Assembly (NCBI GenBank): GCA_964389005.1 | Contig: CAYMCV010000031.1 | Span: forward strand, 1-22,987 | DNA from: CAYMCV01 sp964389005 | Lineage (GTDB): Bacteria > Bacillota > Clostridia > Lachnospirales > Lachnospiraceae | Direction: 5' to 3' | Length of the DNA stretch: 22,987 nt | Shown here: positions 13,424 to 20,460 of the stretch, in pieces | How positions within the stretch are numbered: the first letter of the stretch is position 1 | Layout of the letters: the number at the start of each line of letters is the position of its first letter | Program-made: the position numbers and the translations under genes | The notes under the pieces: generated by a model | Databases searched by the model: none | Seen by the model: only the letters and a program-made list of their open reading frames with translations | What the model was told of the DNA's origin: nothing

Positions 13424-16336
13424 TTAGGGAATGTGATTCATGGCTTTGTCACGTTCTGACATTTCGTAGCCCTCCAATAATTGGTTCGCTTCTTCGAGTA
13501 ACATATCATAAGTGTAATATGGAATTGCGGTGATTTCAGTGCCGGTTTTCTTAATAAATCGTGCATTTAATGCATCGAACGATGAATAGGAGGATATATA
13601 TCCGTATTGGCTCATATCTTCATGTAGCAGAACAGCCCCCGAATTGTTTGAGAGGATATAAGATTGGATTGATGGCTGATAAGTCATGGAGATGGAAAGT
13701 CCGTTAAATGCATAGATGGTATTCAACAAATTCATATGAGTCGTGTCATATATGGCTGTCGATGCGTCTTTGTAACAGATGGCCAGATATTTTCCGTCGT
13801 CCGACAAGCAGAACGAAGATGCATATCCGAGGGGAAGCGCTTGCTTTAGATAAGCAGAATCTTCGTTGTTGCGATATAGGCGAACCTCATCCATTTGATT
13901 GTCATAACACATCATCACATCGGAATTCTCCGCAAATACGCAGGAGCATCCATCTGTTTGAAATTCAGCCTTGGGGGTATGGTTTAGCATTTGTCCGCTT
14001 TCCAAAGAATATGCAAAAATACTGTTTTCTTCTGTGGGGGATTCCAAGATAAAATACTTCCCGTTGGGTGAAATTGCATTTATGTAACTAAATTCAATCG
14101 GCATGGGATATTCCAAAATAAGTTGCCCGTCAATGGCGCTGTATATTTGGACGTTGTCGGAAAAAACCGCGAATTTCTCGTTGCCGGCACCGATAAAAGC
14201 GTATTGTATGATAGAATCCTCGGAAGTGATTTCTGCTATAACATTATGGTTGATATCACTTAAGAAAATAGTATCATTTTTCGTGTAAAGTATTCTGGTC
14301 GCATCCTGATTCAATGTTTGAAAAAAATAAGAAGTGTCGGATTGGGCCAGGATTTGGCGTTGTCCATCTTCGGTGCTATAGTATCTGCAGATTTTGTTAC
14401 TGCCTGACGGAAGGAGAAACAGAACACCGTTGGAAAAGCAGTAATCGGAAACACCGCTTTTGAGGGTAAGCGTACTGTCTGATAAATCATACAATTCACC
14501 CTCGTTGATTTGATACTTTAAATAGTGCCCTTCTCGTGTAAATGTTTGCAGTACACTACGTTCGTTATTCAAGAAACCTTTTAAAATAGAGGCTTCGGCA
14601 TTGACGCGATGAAGGACGGTTCCATTTTGAGCATCCAAAGTTAATAAACAGCCGTTACCGTATACGCACCAATTGTTTTGCGCGTCATAATTACAAGGTA
14701 TGGCATCGGATATGATATCGTTTGGTAATTCCGCATCCCAACGAACGGATAAGTCATTTTCGTTGAGGCAATACAAAGTACTGCAAGATGAGACATAATC
14801 ATCATATGTGACATAAGAAACCAGGAAAGAATGGTTTCCGTAATAAACTGATGGAGAAACCTCGGAAATTGGCATAACAGAAAGTATTTCTTGTGATTTT
14901 ACGGAGATTAGCAACGCCTCATAAAAATCATCCTTTTGCAGTACTGCCAGTGCGTATGTGCCATCATCGGAAAAGCATCCTTGAAATGAGGAAAAAGCAT
15001 CATAATCCGAGACATCAATTGTAAAATTTTTGGTATCATCGTTGAGATTCATAAACATAAGATTTTGATCACGTAAAAAGAAAAACTCATCATTGGTTGG
15101 AGAGAGAATGGTTTTAGCACTATCATCAAAAAGCAATTGTTTCATGCCTGAGTTCATGTCGTAAAGAACCAATCCATTATTGGTATTGTAAAGAAGTTTA
15201 TCTTCTCCGATGCATTGGAATTCGTCATAGTTTACGGAGCCGGTTTGACTTTGGAAAATCAGATCGCGGGAGGATGTATCCCACACGAGCAATTGACCGA
15301 TCGAGTCAAGAACGAGGAGCTTCGTTCCCAAATCGGATAATTGCATGGATTGAATGCCCATCGGAACCTCAATAGCATATTGCGGAAGTACCTGTCGATT
15401 ATCATGATAAATAAACAATGCATCCGTAAGAGCACATTGTGCTTCTGCGACATATGGAATCTCAGGATGCTCCAATTGTGTCGGAAGAACACTGCGTGCG
15501 ACATATAAGGCAGCCAGACGATCGCCTTCTGCCAGTAAATTTGCCGAAACATCGGCCATGGATTTGGCATAGTCTTTTTGTGTTGTTGTGTATTGTAATT
15601 CGAGTTCTTTTGCCTGTGCCGATATTTCTGTGTTTTGTGCTACAATCTGCTTGGATTGTGCGTTGATTTGAAGTGCAAGTATGGTACTTGTGATACCAAA
15701 AGCAAGAAAAACACCGCAGGTTACAAATGTCGCAAACAGAATTCGCCGGTTTTTCTGTTCTCGGTGTCTTTGTTTTAAATCATCGTAGTTTAGAGAAAAC
15801 ATAGGAGCAAGTAAACGCAGTACTTCGTCTTTTAGCTTACGCTTCATTTCTTTGCGATTATGACCGCGAACATCTGCGGCCAAGGGCTCATATTTTTGGT
15901 TGTATGTAATTGTTTCTCCATTTTCATTGATGGTTTGTACTGTTTCGTTAACCAGTTGAGGAGGAAATGATTCTTCGGGTTCGCCTTCGACAAGCACGGT
16001 AAAAATTCGATCTCTGCCGTGAAGTTTGATAAAGGTGTCAATTTCTCTCATGCACCATTGCGACTGCGGTAGTCGCGGTGAGCAAATGACAATCAGATAA
16101 TCGGAATTAGCCAAAGCCTGCTCAATTGACGCCGCAAGATTGTTGGTAAGCAGAAGTTCATCACGGTCTCGAAAAACGCGGTTGATTCTTGTTTTGGAGA
16201 CAGCTGCTGTTTTGATAACATTCGAAGGGAGTCGGAAGTTTTCCAGTTCCCGATGAAGTGTTTCGGCAACATATTTATCCGGTTCTGTATGGCGATAACT
16301 GATAAATGCATCATATTTTGTGTCTTTTAGATTCAT
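13424..16336 (-). CDS. TIR-domain membrane protein with coiled coil and WD40-like propeller
   Basis: A 970-residue protein. A TIR domain covers about residues 6-130: YDAFISYRHTEPDKYVAETL, RVFRDRDELLL, SDYLIVICSPRLPQSQWCMR, and REIDTF with Glu98 in the place of the catalytic Glu of NAD-cleaving TIRs. A linker typical of bacterial TIR/WD40 proteins follows (KYEPLAADVRG, APMFSLNYDDLKQRHREQ), then one membrane helix at about 199-222, a coiled coil at about 225-265 and a helical segment (LLAEGDRLAALYVARSVLP). The rest is about 650 residues of irregular beta-propeller repeats (LLVWDTSS, ALLISVKSQ, AIYDTTHMN). So the TIR should be cytoplasmic, with the propeller on the opposite face. ATG 16336 follows AAAGGA at 7 bases. 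Whether it acts in NAD depletion, defence or signalling is unproven. A strong promoter lies upstream. Confidence 0.88.
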   Translation of the reverse strand: MNLKDTKYDAFISYRHTEPDKYVAETLHRELENFRLPSNVIKTAAVSKTRINRVFRDRDELLLTNNLAASIEQALANSDYLIVICSPRLPQSQWCMREIDTFIKLHGRDRIFTVLVEGEPEESFPPQLVNETVQTINENGETITYNQKYEPLAADVRGHNRKEMKRKLKDEVLRLLAPMFSLNYDDLKQRHREQKNRRILFATFVTCGVFLAFGITSTILALQINAQSKQIVAQNTEISAQAKELELQYTTTQKDYAKSMADVSANLLAEGDRLAALYVARSVLPTQLEHPEIPYVAEAQCALTDALFIYHDNRQVLPQYAIEVPMGIQSMQLSDLGTKLLVLDSIGQLLVWDTSSRDLIFQSQTGSVNYDEFQCIGEDKLLYNTNNGLVLYDMNSGMKQLLFDDSAKTILSPTNDEFFFLRDQNLMFMNLNDDTKNFTIDVSDYDAFSSFQGCFSDDGTYALAVLQKDDFYEALLISVKSQEILSVMPISEVSPSVYYGNHSFLVSYVTYDDYVSSCSTLYCLNENDLSVRWDAELPNDIISDAIPCNYDAQNNWCVYGNGCLLTLDAQNGTVLHRVNAEASILKGFLNNERSVLQTFTREGHYLKYQINEGELYDLSDSTLTLKSGVSDYCFSNGVLFLLPSGSNKICRYYSTEDGQRQILAQSDTSYFFQTLNQDATRILYTKNDTIFLSDINHNVIAEITSEDSIIQYAFIGAGNEKFAVFSDNVQIYSAIDGQLILEYPMPIEFSYINAISPNGKYFILESPTEENSIFAYSLESGQMLNHTPKAEFQTDGCSCVFAENSDVMMCYDNQMDEVRLYRNNEDSAYLKQALPLGYASSFCLSDDGKYLAICYKDASTAIYDTTHMNLLNTIYAFNGLSISMTYQPSIQSYILSNNSGAVLLHEDMSQYGYISSYSSFDALNARFIKKTGTEITAIPYYTYDMLLEEANQLLEGYEMSERDKAMNHIP

Positions 16337-16443
16337 GATGATATCCTTTCGCAATGATTGTCAAATACAGGTGAATTTCGGCGCAATCGGAGTGACAATT
16401 GTTCAACCAAGAGCATAGATGCAGTACTTTTTTACCTACCAAA

Positions 16444-16472
16444 ATAATACTGTGTTTGAATTGTACTGTCAA
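16444..16472 (-). promoter_or_regulatory. Sigma-A promoter of the TIR gene
   Basis: On the minus strand a perfect TTGACA (16472-16467) and TATTAT (16449-16444) are exactly 17 bases apart. The start would lie about 100 bases before the TIR ATG. It is back to back with the promoter of the oxidoreductase. Confidence 0.65.
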
Positions 16473-16480
16473 ATAAAACG

Positions 16481-16509
16481 TAGATAATTCAGTGTGTTTG
16501 AGATATAAT
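16481..16509 (+). promoter_or_regulatory. Probable promoter of the oxidoreductase gene
   Basis: A perfect TATAAT (16504-16509) has TAGATA (16481-16486) 17 bases before it. Start predicted about 60 bases before the ATG at 16577. Confidence 0.45.
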
Positions 16510-16576
16510 GATTTACAGATGGGGAAATACTCGTTCGTAGAACGATTGCGGTATGGTATCGCGGAAAGGAAGGGTT

Positions 16577-17530
16577 ATGGTACGTTTTGGAGTTATGGGA
16601 GCAGGCAGAATTGCGAAGGATTTTTGTGATGCAGCGGTAAGGGCAGACGGTGCGGAGGTGGTTGCGATTGCAAGTAAGAGTGCGGAACGCGCGAAGGCGT
16701 TTGCCGAGGAAAAGCAAATTCTGCGTTATTACGGAGACTATGCGCAAATGCTTGCCAGCGATGATATTGATGTTGTCTATATAGCGACGACGACCAATTA
16801 TCATTATGAGAATCTGTTGCAATGCATTGAGGCCGGCAAGCATATATTATGCGAGAAGGCAATGGTAGAGACGGAAGCTAGGGCACTCGATGTATTTCGT
16901 CGTGCAAAGGCGAAGAACCTCTTTGTGATGGAGGCGATGTGGTCGCGATTTTTACCGAAATCTTTGAAAGTACGTGAATGGGTCAAGGCCGGGGCTATCG
17001 GCGAAATCACATCGGTACAGGGAACCATCGGTTTTTCTTCGCCGCGAGATATGACGAATCGATTTTTCAATCCGGATTTGGGCGGCGGTGCTTTTTATGA
17101 TCTCGGCGTTTACTTAATTGATTTGTTACCATATTTTACGGATAAAAAGATAAAGGATGTTGATTGTCAGATACAGTACGCGCCGACCGGAGTTGATGCG
17201 ATGCTGAACTTGAATTTTGATTTGGGCGACTGCATTGCAAATGGACAGGCGACATTTTTAGCCAAAGTTCCGGAGGATTGTTATCTGTATGGCTCGAAGG
17301 GCTATATCTATATTCCCAAGATTCATTTTGGCAGAGAGTGTCTGCTGTATGATCAGAACGGAATTGAGGTGGAGCATTTTGTACACGACGAACCCTGCGG
17401 GTTCCGCTTTGAAATCGAAGAAGTTGTCAAATGTCTAGCGGATGGCGTATTGGAAAGTTCAATCGCAAGTCATGAAATGACGTTGACCTCCAGTCGTATC
17501 TACGATTGGTTCTTGGAAGAGAAATTTTGA
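16577..17530 (+). CDS. Gfo/Idh/MocA-family NAD(P)-dependent oxidoreductase
   Basis: A 317-residue cytoplasmic dehydrogenase of the Gfo/Idh/MocA family, close in style to dihydrodiol or glucose-fructose oxidoreductases. The N-terminal Rossmann fold shows FGVMGAGRIAKDF, then DVVYIATTTNYHYE and CEKAM (Glu93-Lys94, replacing the usual EKP). The C-terminal domain has MEAMWSRFLP and GGGAFYDLGVYLIDLLPYF. The substrate, probably a sugar or polyol, cannot be read off. ATG 16577 follows AAGGAAGGG; the in-frame GTG-type extension upstream lacks a better site. The TGA stop (17528-17530) is the first three bases of a 29-base repeat that is duplicated in tandem. The gene is followed by the GNAT gene at 126 bases with the repeats between. 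Confidence 0.9.
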   Translation: MVRFGVMGAGRIAKDFCDAAVRADGAEVVAIASKSAERAKAFAEEKQILRYYGDYAQMLASDDIDVVYIATTTNYHYENLLQCIEAGKHILCEKAMVETEARALDVFRRAKAKNLFVMEAMWSRFLPKSLKVREWVKAGAIGEITSVQGTIGFSSPRDMTNRFFNPDLGGGAFYDLGVYLIDLLPYFTDKKIKDVDCQIQYAPTGVDAMLNLNFDLGDCIANGQATFLAKVPEDCYLYGSKGYIYIPKIHFGRECLLYDQNGIEVEHFVHDEPCGFRFEIEEVVKCLADGVLESSIASHEMTLTSSRIYDWFLEEKF

Positions 17531-17585
17531 TACATGGGGACGGGGCAAGTGTAACATGATACATGGGGACGGGGCAAGTGTAACA
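17528..17585 (+). repeat. Two tandem REP-like units after the oxidoreductase
   Basis: Two perfect 29-base units, 17528-17556 and 17557-17585, each TGATACAT followed by GGGGACGGGGCAAGTGTAAC and A. The first unit contains the oxidoreductase TGA stop codon. The core differs from the A and B copies by one base (GGGGC in place of GGAGC). Confidence 0.92.
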
Positions 17586-17656
17586 AAAGTAATTCTTGCG
17601 GCGAAACATGGATGCAGCCCCACGTTTTTCTATATTTGCACGAGAAAGGAAGGCTT

Positions 17657-18301
17657 ATGGATATAAAGATTCGTTTGGAAAAACCAAAGGACTATAAGAC
17701 AGTCGAAGAATTGACACGAGAGGCATTTTGGAATCAGCATGCACCGGGGTGTGATGAGCATTACTTGGTACATGTAATGCGCAACCACGCTGATTTTGTG
17801 CCGGAATTGGACTTGGTTGCGGAGGCGGACGGAGTCATTGTCGGAAATATCATGTACACAAAGGCGCGCCTTGTGGATGCGGCGGGTAATGAAAAGCAGA
17901 TACTCTCCTTTGGACCGTTAAGCGTATTGCCACAGTACCAAAGGATGGGCGTCGGAAAAGCATTGCAGGAGCAATCTTTTCAGATGGCAGCAGAGATGGG
18001 ATATGACGTGATCGTGATTTTCGGACATCCTTCAAACTACGTTGCCCGCGGATTCGTGAGCTGCGCAAAATTTCACATTGGGTTGCAGGGTATCTATCCA
18101 ACGGCCATGTTGGTAAAAGAATTACGTCCGAATGCATTGGATGGGAGAAATTACAATTTTATTGAAAGTGAGATTATGGCCGTTGATGCAAAGGCAGCGG
18201 AGGCATATGATACACTCTTTCCGCTAAAAGAGAAGCGGTATCAAAAGAGTCAGGAGGAATTTTACATTTATAGTCACTCTCGCATCTGCGGTATTGAATA
18301 A
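17657..18301 (+). CDS. GNAT-family N-acetyltransferase
   Basis: A 214-residue protein of the predicted GNAT acyltransferase type (YhbS-like). Motifs: IRLEKPKDYKTVEELTREAF at the start, the central strand LSFGPLSVLPQYQ, the acetyl-CoA loop Q-R-M-G-V-G-K-A (residues 95-102), and the late GYDVIVIFGHPSNYVARGFV typical of this subgroup. The acceptor is unknown. ATG 17657 follows AAAGGAAGG; in-frame sequence back to 17612 has no ribosome site. The stop codon abuts an inverted REP-like unit with no base between. No separate promoter was identified; it may be read through from the oxidoreductase. Confidence 0.88.
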   Translation: MDIKIRLEKPKDYKTVEELTREAFWNQHAPGCDEHYLVHVMRNHADFVPELDLVAEADGVIVGNIMYTKARLVDAAGNEKQILSFGPLSVLPQYQRMGVGKALQEQSFQMAAEMGYDVIVIFGHPSNYVARGFVSCAKFHIGLQGIYPTAMLVKELRPNALDGRNYNFIESEIMAVDAKAAEAYDTLFPLKEKRYQKSQEEFYIYSHSRICGIE

Positions 18302-18330
18302 TGTTACACTTGCCCCGTCCCCATGTAACA
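18302..18330 (-). repeat. REP-like unit, inverted, abutting the GNAT stop codon
   Basis: A 29-base unit in reverse orientation: TGTTACA ends around the same core (read on the minus strand, GGGGACGGGGCAAGTGTAAC). It starts at the base right after the TAA. Confidence 0.9.
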
Positions 18331-18412
18331 TTCATGTATAGTTTCTTTTCATTTTAGCCATACTAAATCTGTATCTTACCACAAAATCATCGGTAATCAG
18401 CGGAGGCTAAAA

Positions 18413-19588
18413 ATGAGAAGATTTACACTACCCAGAGACATTTACTATGAAGAGAATTCCCTTGCGGCACTAAAGAATCTAAAAGGTAAAAAGGCATTTA
18501 TCGTGGTTGGCGGCGGTAGTATGAAGCGTTTGGGCTTTTTGGATGAGACGGTAACATATCTGGAAGAAGCGGGCATGACAACCAAGATTTACGAGGGCGT
18601 GGAACCTGACCCAAGCGTGGAAACGGTGATGCAGGGGGCAGGAAAGATGCGAGAGTTCGAGCCGGATTGGATTGTGTCAATCGGTGGCGGGTCGGCAATT
18701 GATGCCGCCAAAGCAATGTGGGTTTTCTATGAGTATCCTGAGACGTCGTTTGCTGATATCATCCAACCGTTTAGTTTTCCGGAACTTCGGCAAAAGGCGC
18801 ATTTTTGCGCCATTCCTTCCACTTCCGGGACCGCAACCGAGGTGACCGCATTTTCTGTCATCACGGACTATGAGAAGGGCATTAAATATCCGCTCGCGGA
18901 TTTTAACATCACACCGGATGTGGCTATTGTTGACAGCAGAATCGCAGAATCCATGCCTGAGAAATTGGCGGCGCACACAGGAATGGACGCGTTGGTACAT
19001 GCCATTGAGGCGTATGTATCCACGATGCATTCGGATTTTACGGATCCGCTCGCTTTACATGCAATTGCAATGATTAACACGTATATTGAGCGCTCCTATC
19101 AGGGAGATAAAAATGCCCGTGCGCGCATGCATAATGCACAGTGCCTTGCCGGGATGGCTTTCTCCAATGCGTTGCTCGGTATCGTACATTCCATGGCACA
19201 CAAAAGCGGTGCGGCTTTTTCCGGAGGTCACATTGTCCACGGTTGTGCCAATGCAATGTATTTGCCGAAGGTAATTCAATTTAATGCAAAGAACGAGGAA
19301 GCAAAAAAGCGATATGATGAGATTGCCGCAGAGATGGGGCTGGAGCGGTCGGTAGATGCATTGATTCAGAGAGTTAAGGAAATGAACCAAGCGTTGGGTA
19401 TTCCGAATTGTATTCGTGATTACGAGGGCGGAATCATCAATGAACAGGAATTCTTAACGAAACTACATGAGGTTGCCGCACTGGCTGTTTCCGATGCCTG
19501 CACATCCTCAAATCCGCGTGAAATCACTTGCGAAGAAATGGAGAAACTGTATCGTTGCTGCTATTATGATACAGAGGTTGATTTTTAG
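18413..19588 (+). CDS. Iron-containing alcohol dehydrogenase
   Basis: A 391-residue group III (FucO/butanol-dehydrogenase-like) NAD(P)-dependent alcohol dehydrogenase. The dinucleotide-binding part shows AFIVVGGGSMKRLGFL and the family motif DWIVSIGGGSAIDAAKAMW; PSTSGTATEVTAFSVITD follows. Likely metal ligands are Asp192 and His196 (GMDALVHAIEAY), His259 (GIVHSMAH) and His276 (HGCANA). The length is typical for the family. The natural substrate (an aldehyde or short alcohol in fermentation) cannot be told from the sequence. CGGAGG stands six bases before the ATG. It lies 82 bases beyond the inverted REP unit and converges on the CPBP gene across a shared hairpin. Confidence 0.93.
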   Translation: MRRFTLPRDIYYEENSLAALKNLKGKKAFIVVGGGSMKRLGFLDETVTYLEEAGMTTKIYEGVEPDPSVETVMQGAGKMREFEPDWIVSIGGGSAIDAAKAMWVFYEYPETSFADIIQPFSFPELRQKAHFCAIPSTSGTATEVTAFSVITDYEKGIKYPLADFNITPDVAIVDSRIAESMPEKLAAHTGMDALVHAIEAYVSTMHSDFTDPLALHAIAMINTYIERSYQGDKNARARMHNAQCLAGMAFSNALLGIVHSMAHKSGAAFSGGHIVHGCANAMYLPKVIQFNAKNEEAKKRYDEIAAEMGLERSVDALIQRVKEMNQALGIPNCIRDYEGGIINEQEFLTKLHEVAALAVSDACTSSNPREITCEEMEKLYRCCYYDTEVDF

Positions 19589-19613
19589 ATAAATGTAGGA
19601 TAAAATGCAAAAG

Positions 19614-19650
19614 CGGAGCGTTTCTTGCGATTGTGCACGAAATCGCTCCG
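19614..19650. terminator. Shared hairpin between the alcohol dehydrogenase and CPBP genes
   Basis: CGGAGCGTTTC pairs with GAAATCGCTCCG (one bulge). It lies 25 bases after the dehydrogenase stop and directly beyond the CPBP stop. T-runs on both sides are short (TTTAAAG rightward, CTTTTGCATTTT leftward), so it is a moderate bidirectional terminator. Confidence 0.5.
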
Positions 19651-19651
19651 T

Positions 19652-20266
19652 TTAAAGAAAGATATTCATCATTCCGTGAAGCAGCATGGTTGAATAACAA
19701 TTTTTGGTTTTGCGCCGGACAACACCCAGAATGAGCCCGAATCCGAAGCCGATGAGAACCTTGGAAATGACCGCGAACCAATCACCGTTAATGAGATTGG
19801 TGTATACATAGCCAATGTGCCAGAGACCAAACAACACGGCATCGGCGAGAAAAACTTTATCATCGGAGTCGTGTACTTTGTCCAGTTCATTCCAAATATA
19901 GCCGCGAAACAGAAGTTCCTCATAAATCGGAGTAACGACGCTTCCATAAAAAAGGACTGCAATTGCGGGCAAGCCTTTGGTAAAATTTTGCGGCGCTGTG
20001 ACGAATAAAACTATAAACAGACATGTAAAAATTATATAGCTTGTCTTAAACTTTTTCGGAAAAACCGAGAGCGGTGTTTGTGCGGTTTTAGCCAGAAGAA
20101 CAACCAATCCCGCCAGAACAATCATACATGTCATTGTAAACATTTTATTACCGAATTGATTCAGGTTATCCGGCTTCACATAACTTTTCAGAAGAAACAG
20201 GATAAATTGAAATACAAACATCGTTACGATAATCTCTGAATAAATCATGATTCTATATTGTTTCAT
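19652..20266 (-). CDS. CPBP-family intramembrane metalloprotease
   Basis: A 204-residue polytopic membrane protein (about six membrane segments) of the CPBP/ABI (CAAX protease and bacteriocin-processing) family. All three motifs are intact: EELLFRGY (Glu116-Glu117-xxx-Arg121), FGLWH (Phe146 to His150), and H-x3-N (His197 to Asn201) close to the C-terminus. The protein ends just after the last motif. Possible roles known for the family are bacteriocin immunity or processing and prenyl-protein cleavage; none can be assigned. ATG 20266 follows GGAGG at six bases; an in-frame extension to 20392 would run through the REP palindrome. A TATAAT box stands just upstream, and the gene diverges from the LuxR-type gene. 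Confidence 0.88.
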   Translation of the reverse strand: MKQYRIMIYSEIIVTMFVFQFILFLLKSYVKPDNLNQFGNKMFTMTCMIVLAGLVVLLAKTAQTPLSVFPKKFKTSYIIFTCLFIVLFVTAPQNFTKGLPAIAVLFYGSVVTPIYEELLFRGYIWNELDKVHDSDDKVFLADAVLFGLWHIGYVYTNLINGDWFAVISKVLIGFGFGLILGVVRRKTKNCYSTMLLHGMMNIFL

Positions 20267-20287
20267 AAACGACCTCCATATACAACT

Positions 20288-20316
20288 ATTATACAACAAT
20301 ATTGTGATATAGTATA
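20288..20316 (-). promoter_or_regulatory. Possible promoter of the CPBP gene
   Basis: On the minus strand a perfect TATAAT (20293-20288) has TATACT (20316-20311) 17 bases upstream as a weak -35. The leader would be only about 14 bases, just enough for the ribosome site. Confidence 0.4.
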
Positions 20317-20329
20317 TGGGGGCGATAAT
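20302..20329 (+). promoter_or_regulatory. Possible promoter of the LuxR-type gene
   Basis: TTGTGA (20302-20307) and GATAAT (20324-20329) are 16 bases apart. The predicted start is close to 20336, so the 85-base palindrome would form the 5' end of the transcript. It overlaps the leftward CPBP promoter. Confidence 0.35.
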
Positions 20330-20336
20330 GTTGCAG

Positions 20337-20421
20337 GGTGTTGGTGTTACAAGGGGACGGGGCAAGTGTACCATTGCGAGGCAATGGTACACTTGCCCCG
20401 TCCCCTTGTAACACCAACACC
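20337..20421. repeat. 85-bp near-perfect palindrome made of two inverted REP-like units
   Basis: Two perfectly complementary 41-base arms around a 3-base GAG loop. The left arm carries GGGGACGGGGCAAGTGTA and the right arm its complement, so it is a head-to-head pair of REP-like units, with ACAAGG in place of ACATGG. A further partial copy of CCTTGTAACACCA follows (20420-20432). In RNA it would form a very long hairpin. Confidence 0.93.
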
Positions 20422-20460
20422 TTGTAACACCATTTTGTGGAGGCCGATATCGGAGATAAT

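Noticed and set aside
17528..18330. Repeats considered as a small CRISPR array
   Set aside because: The two tandem units have no spacer between them, other units are inverted or kilobases apart, and no cas genes are present.
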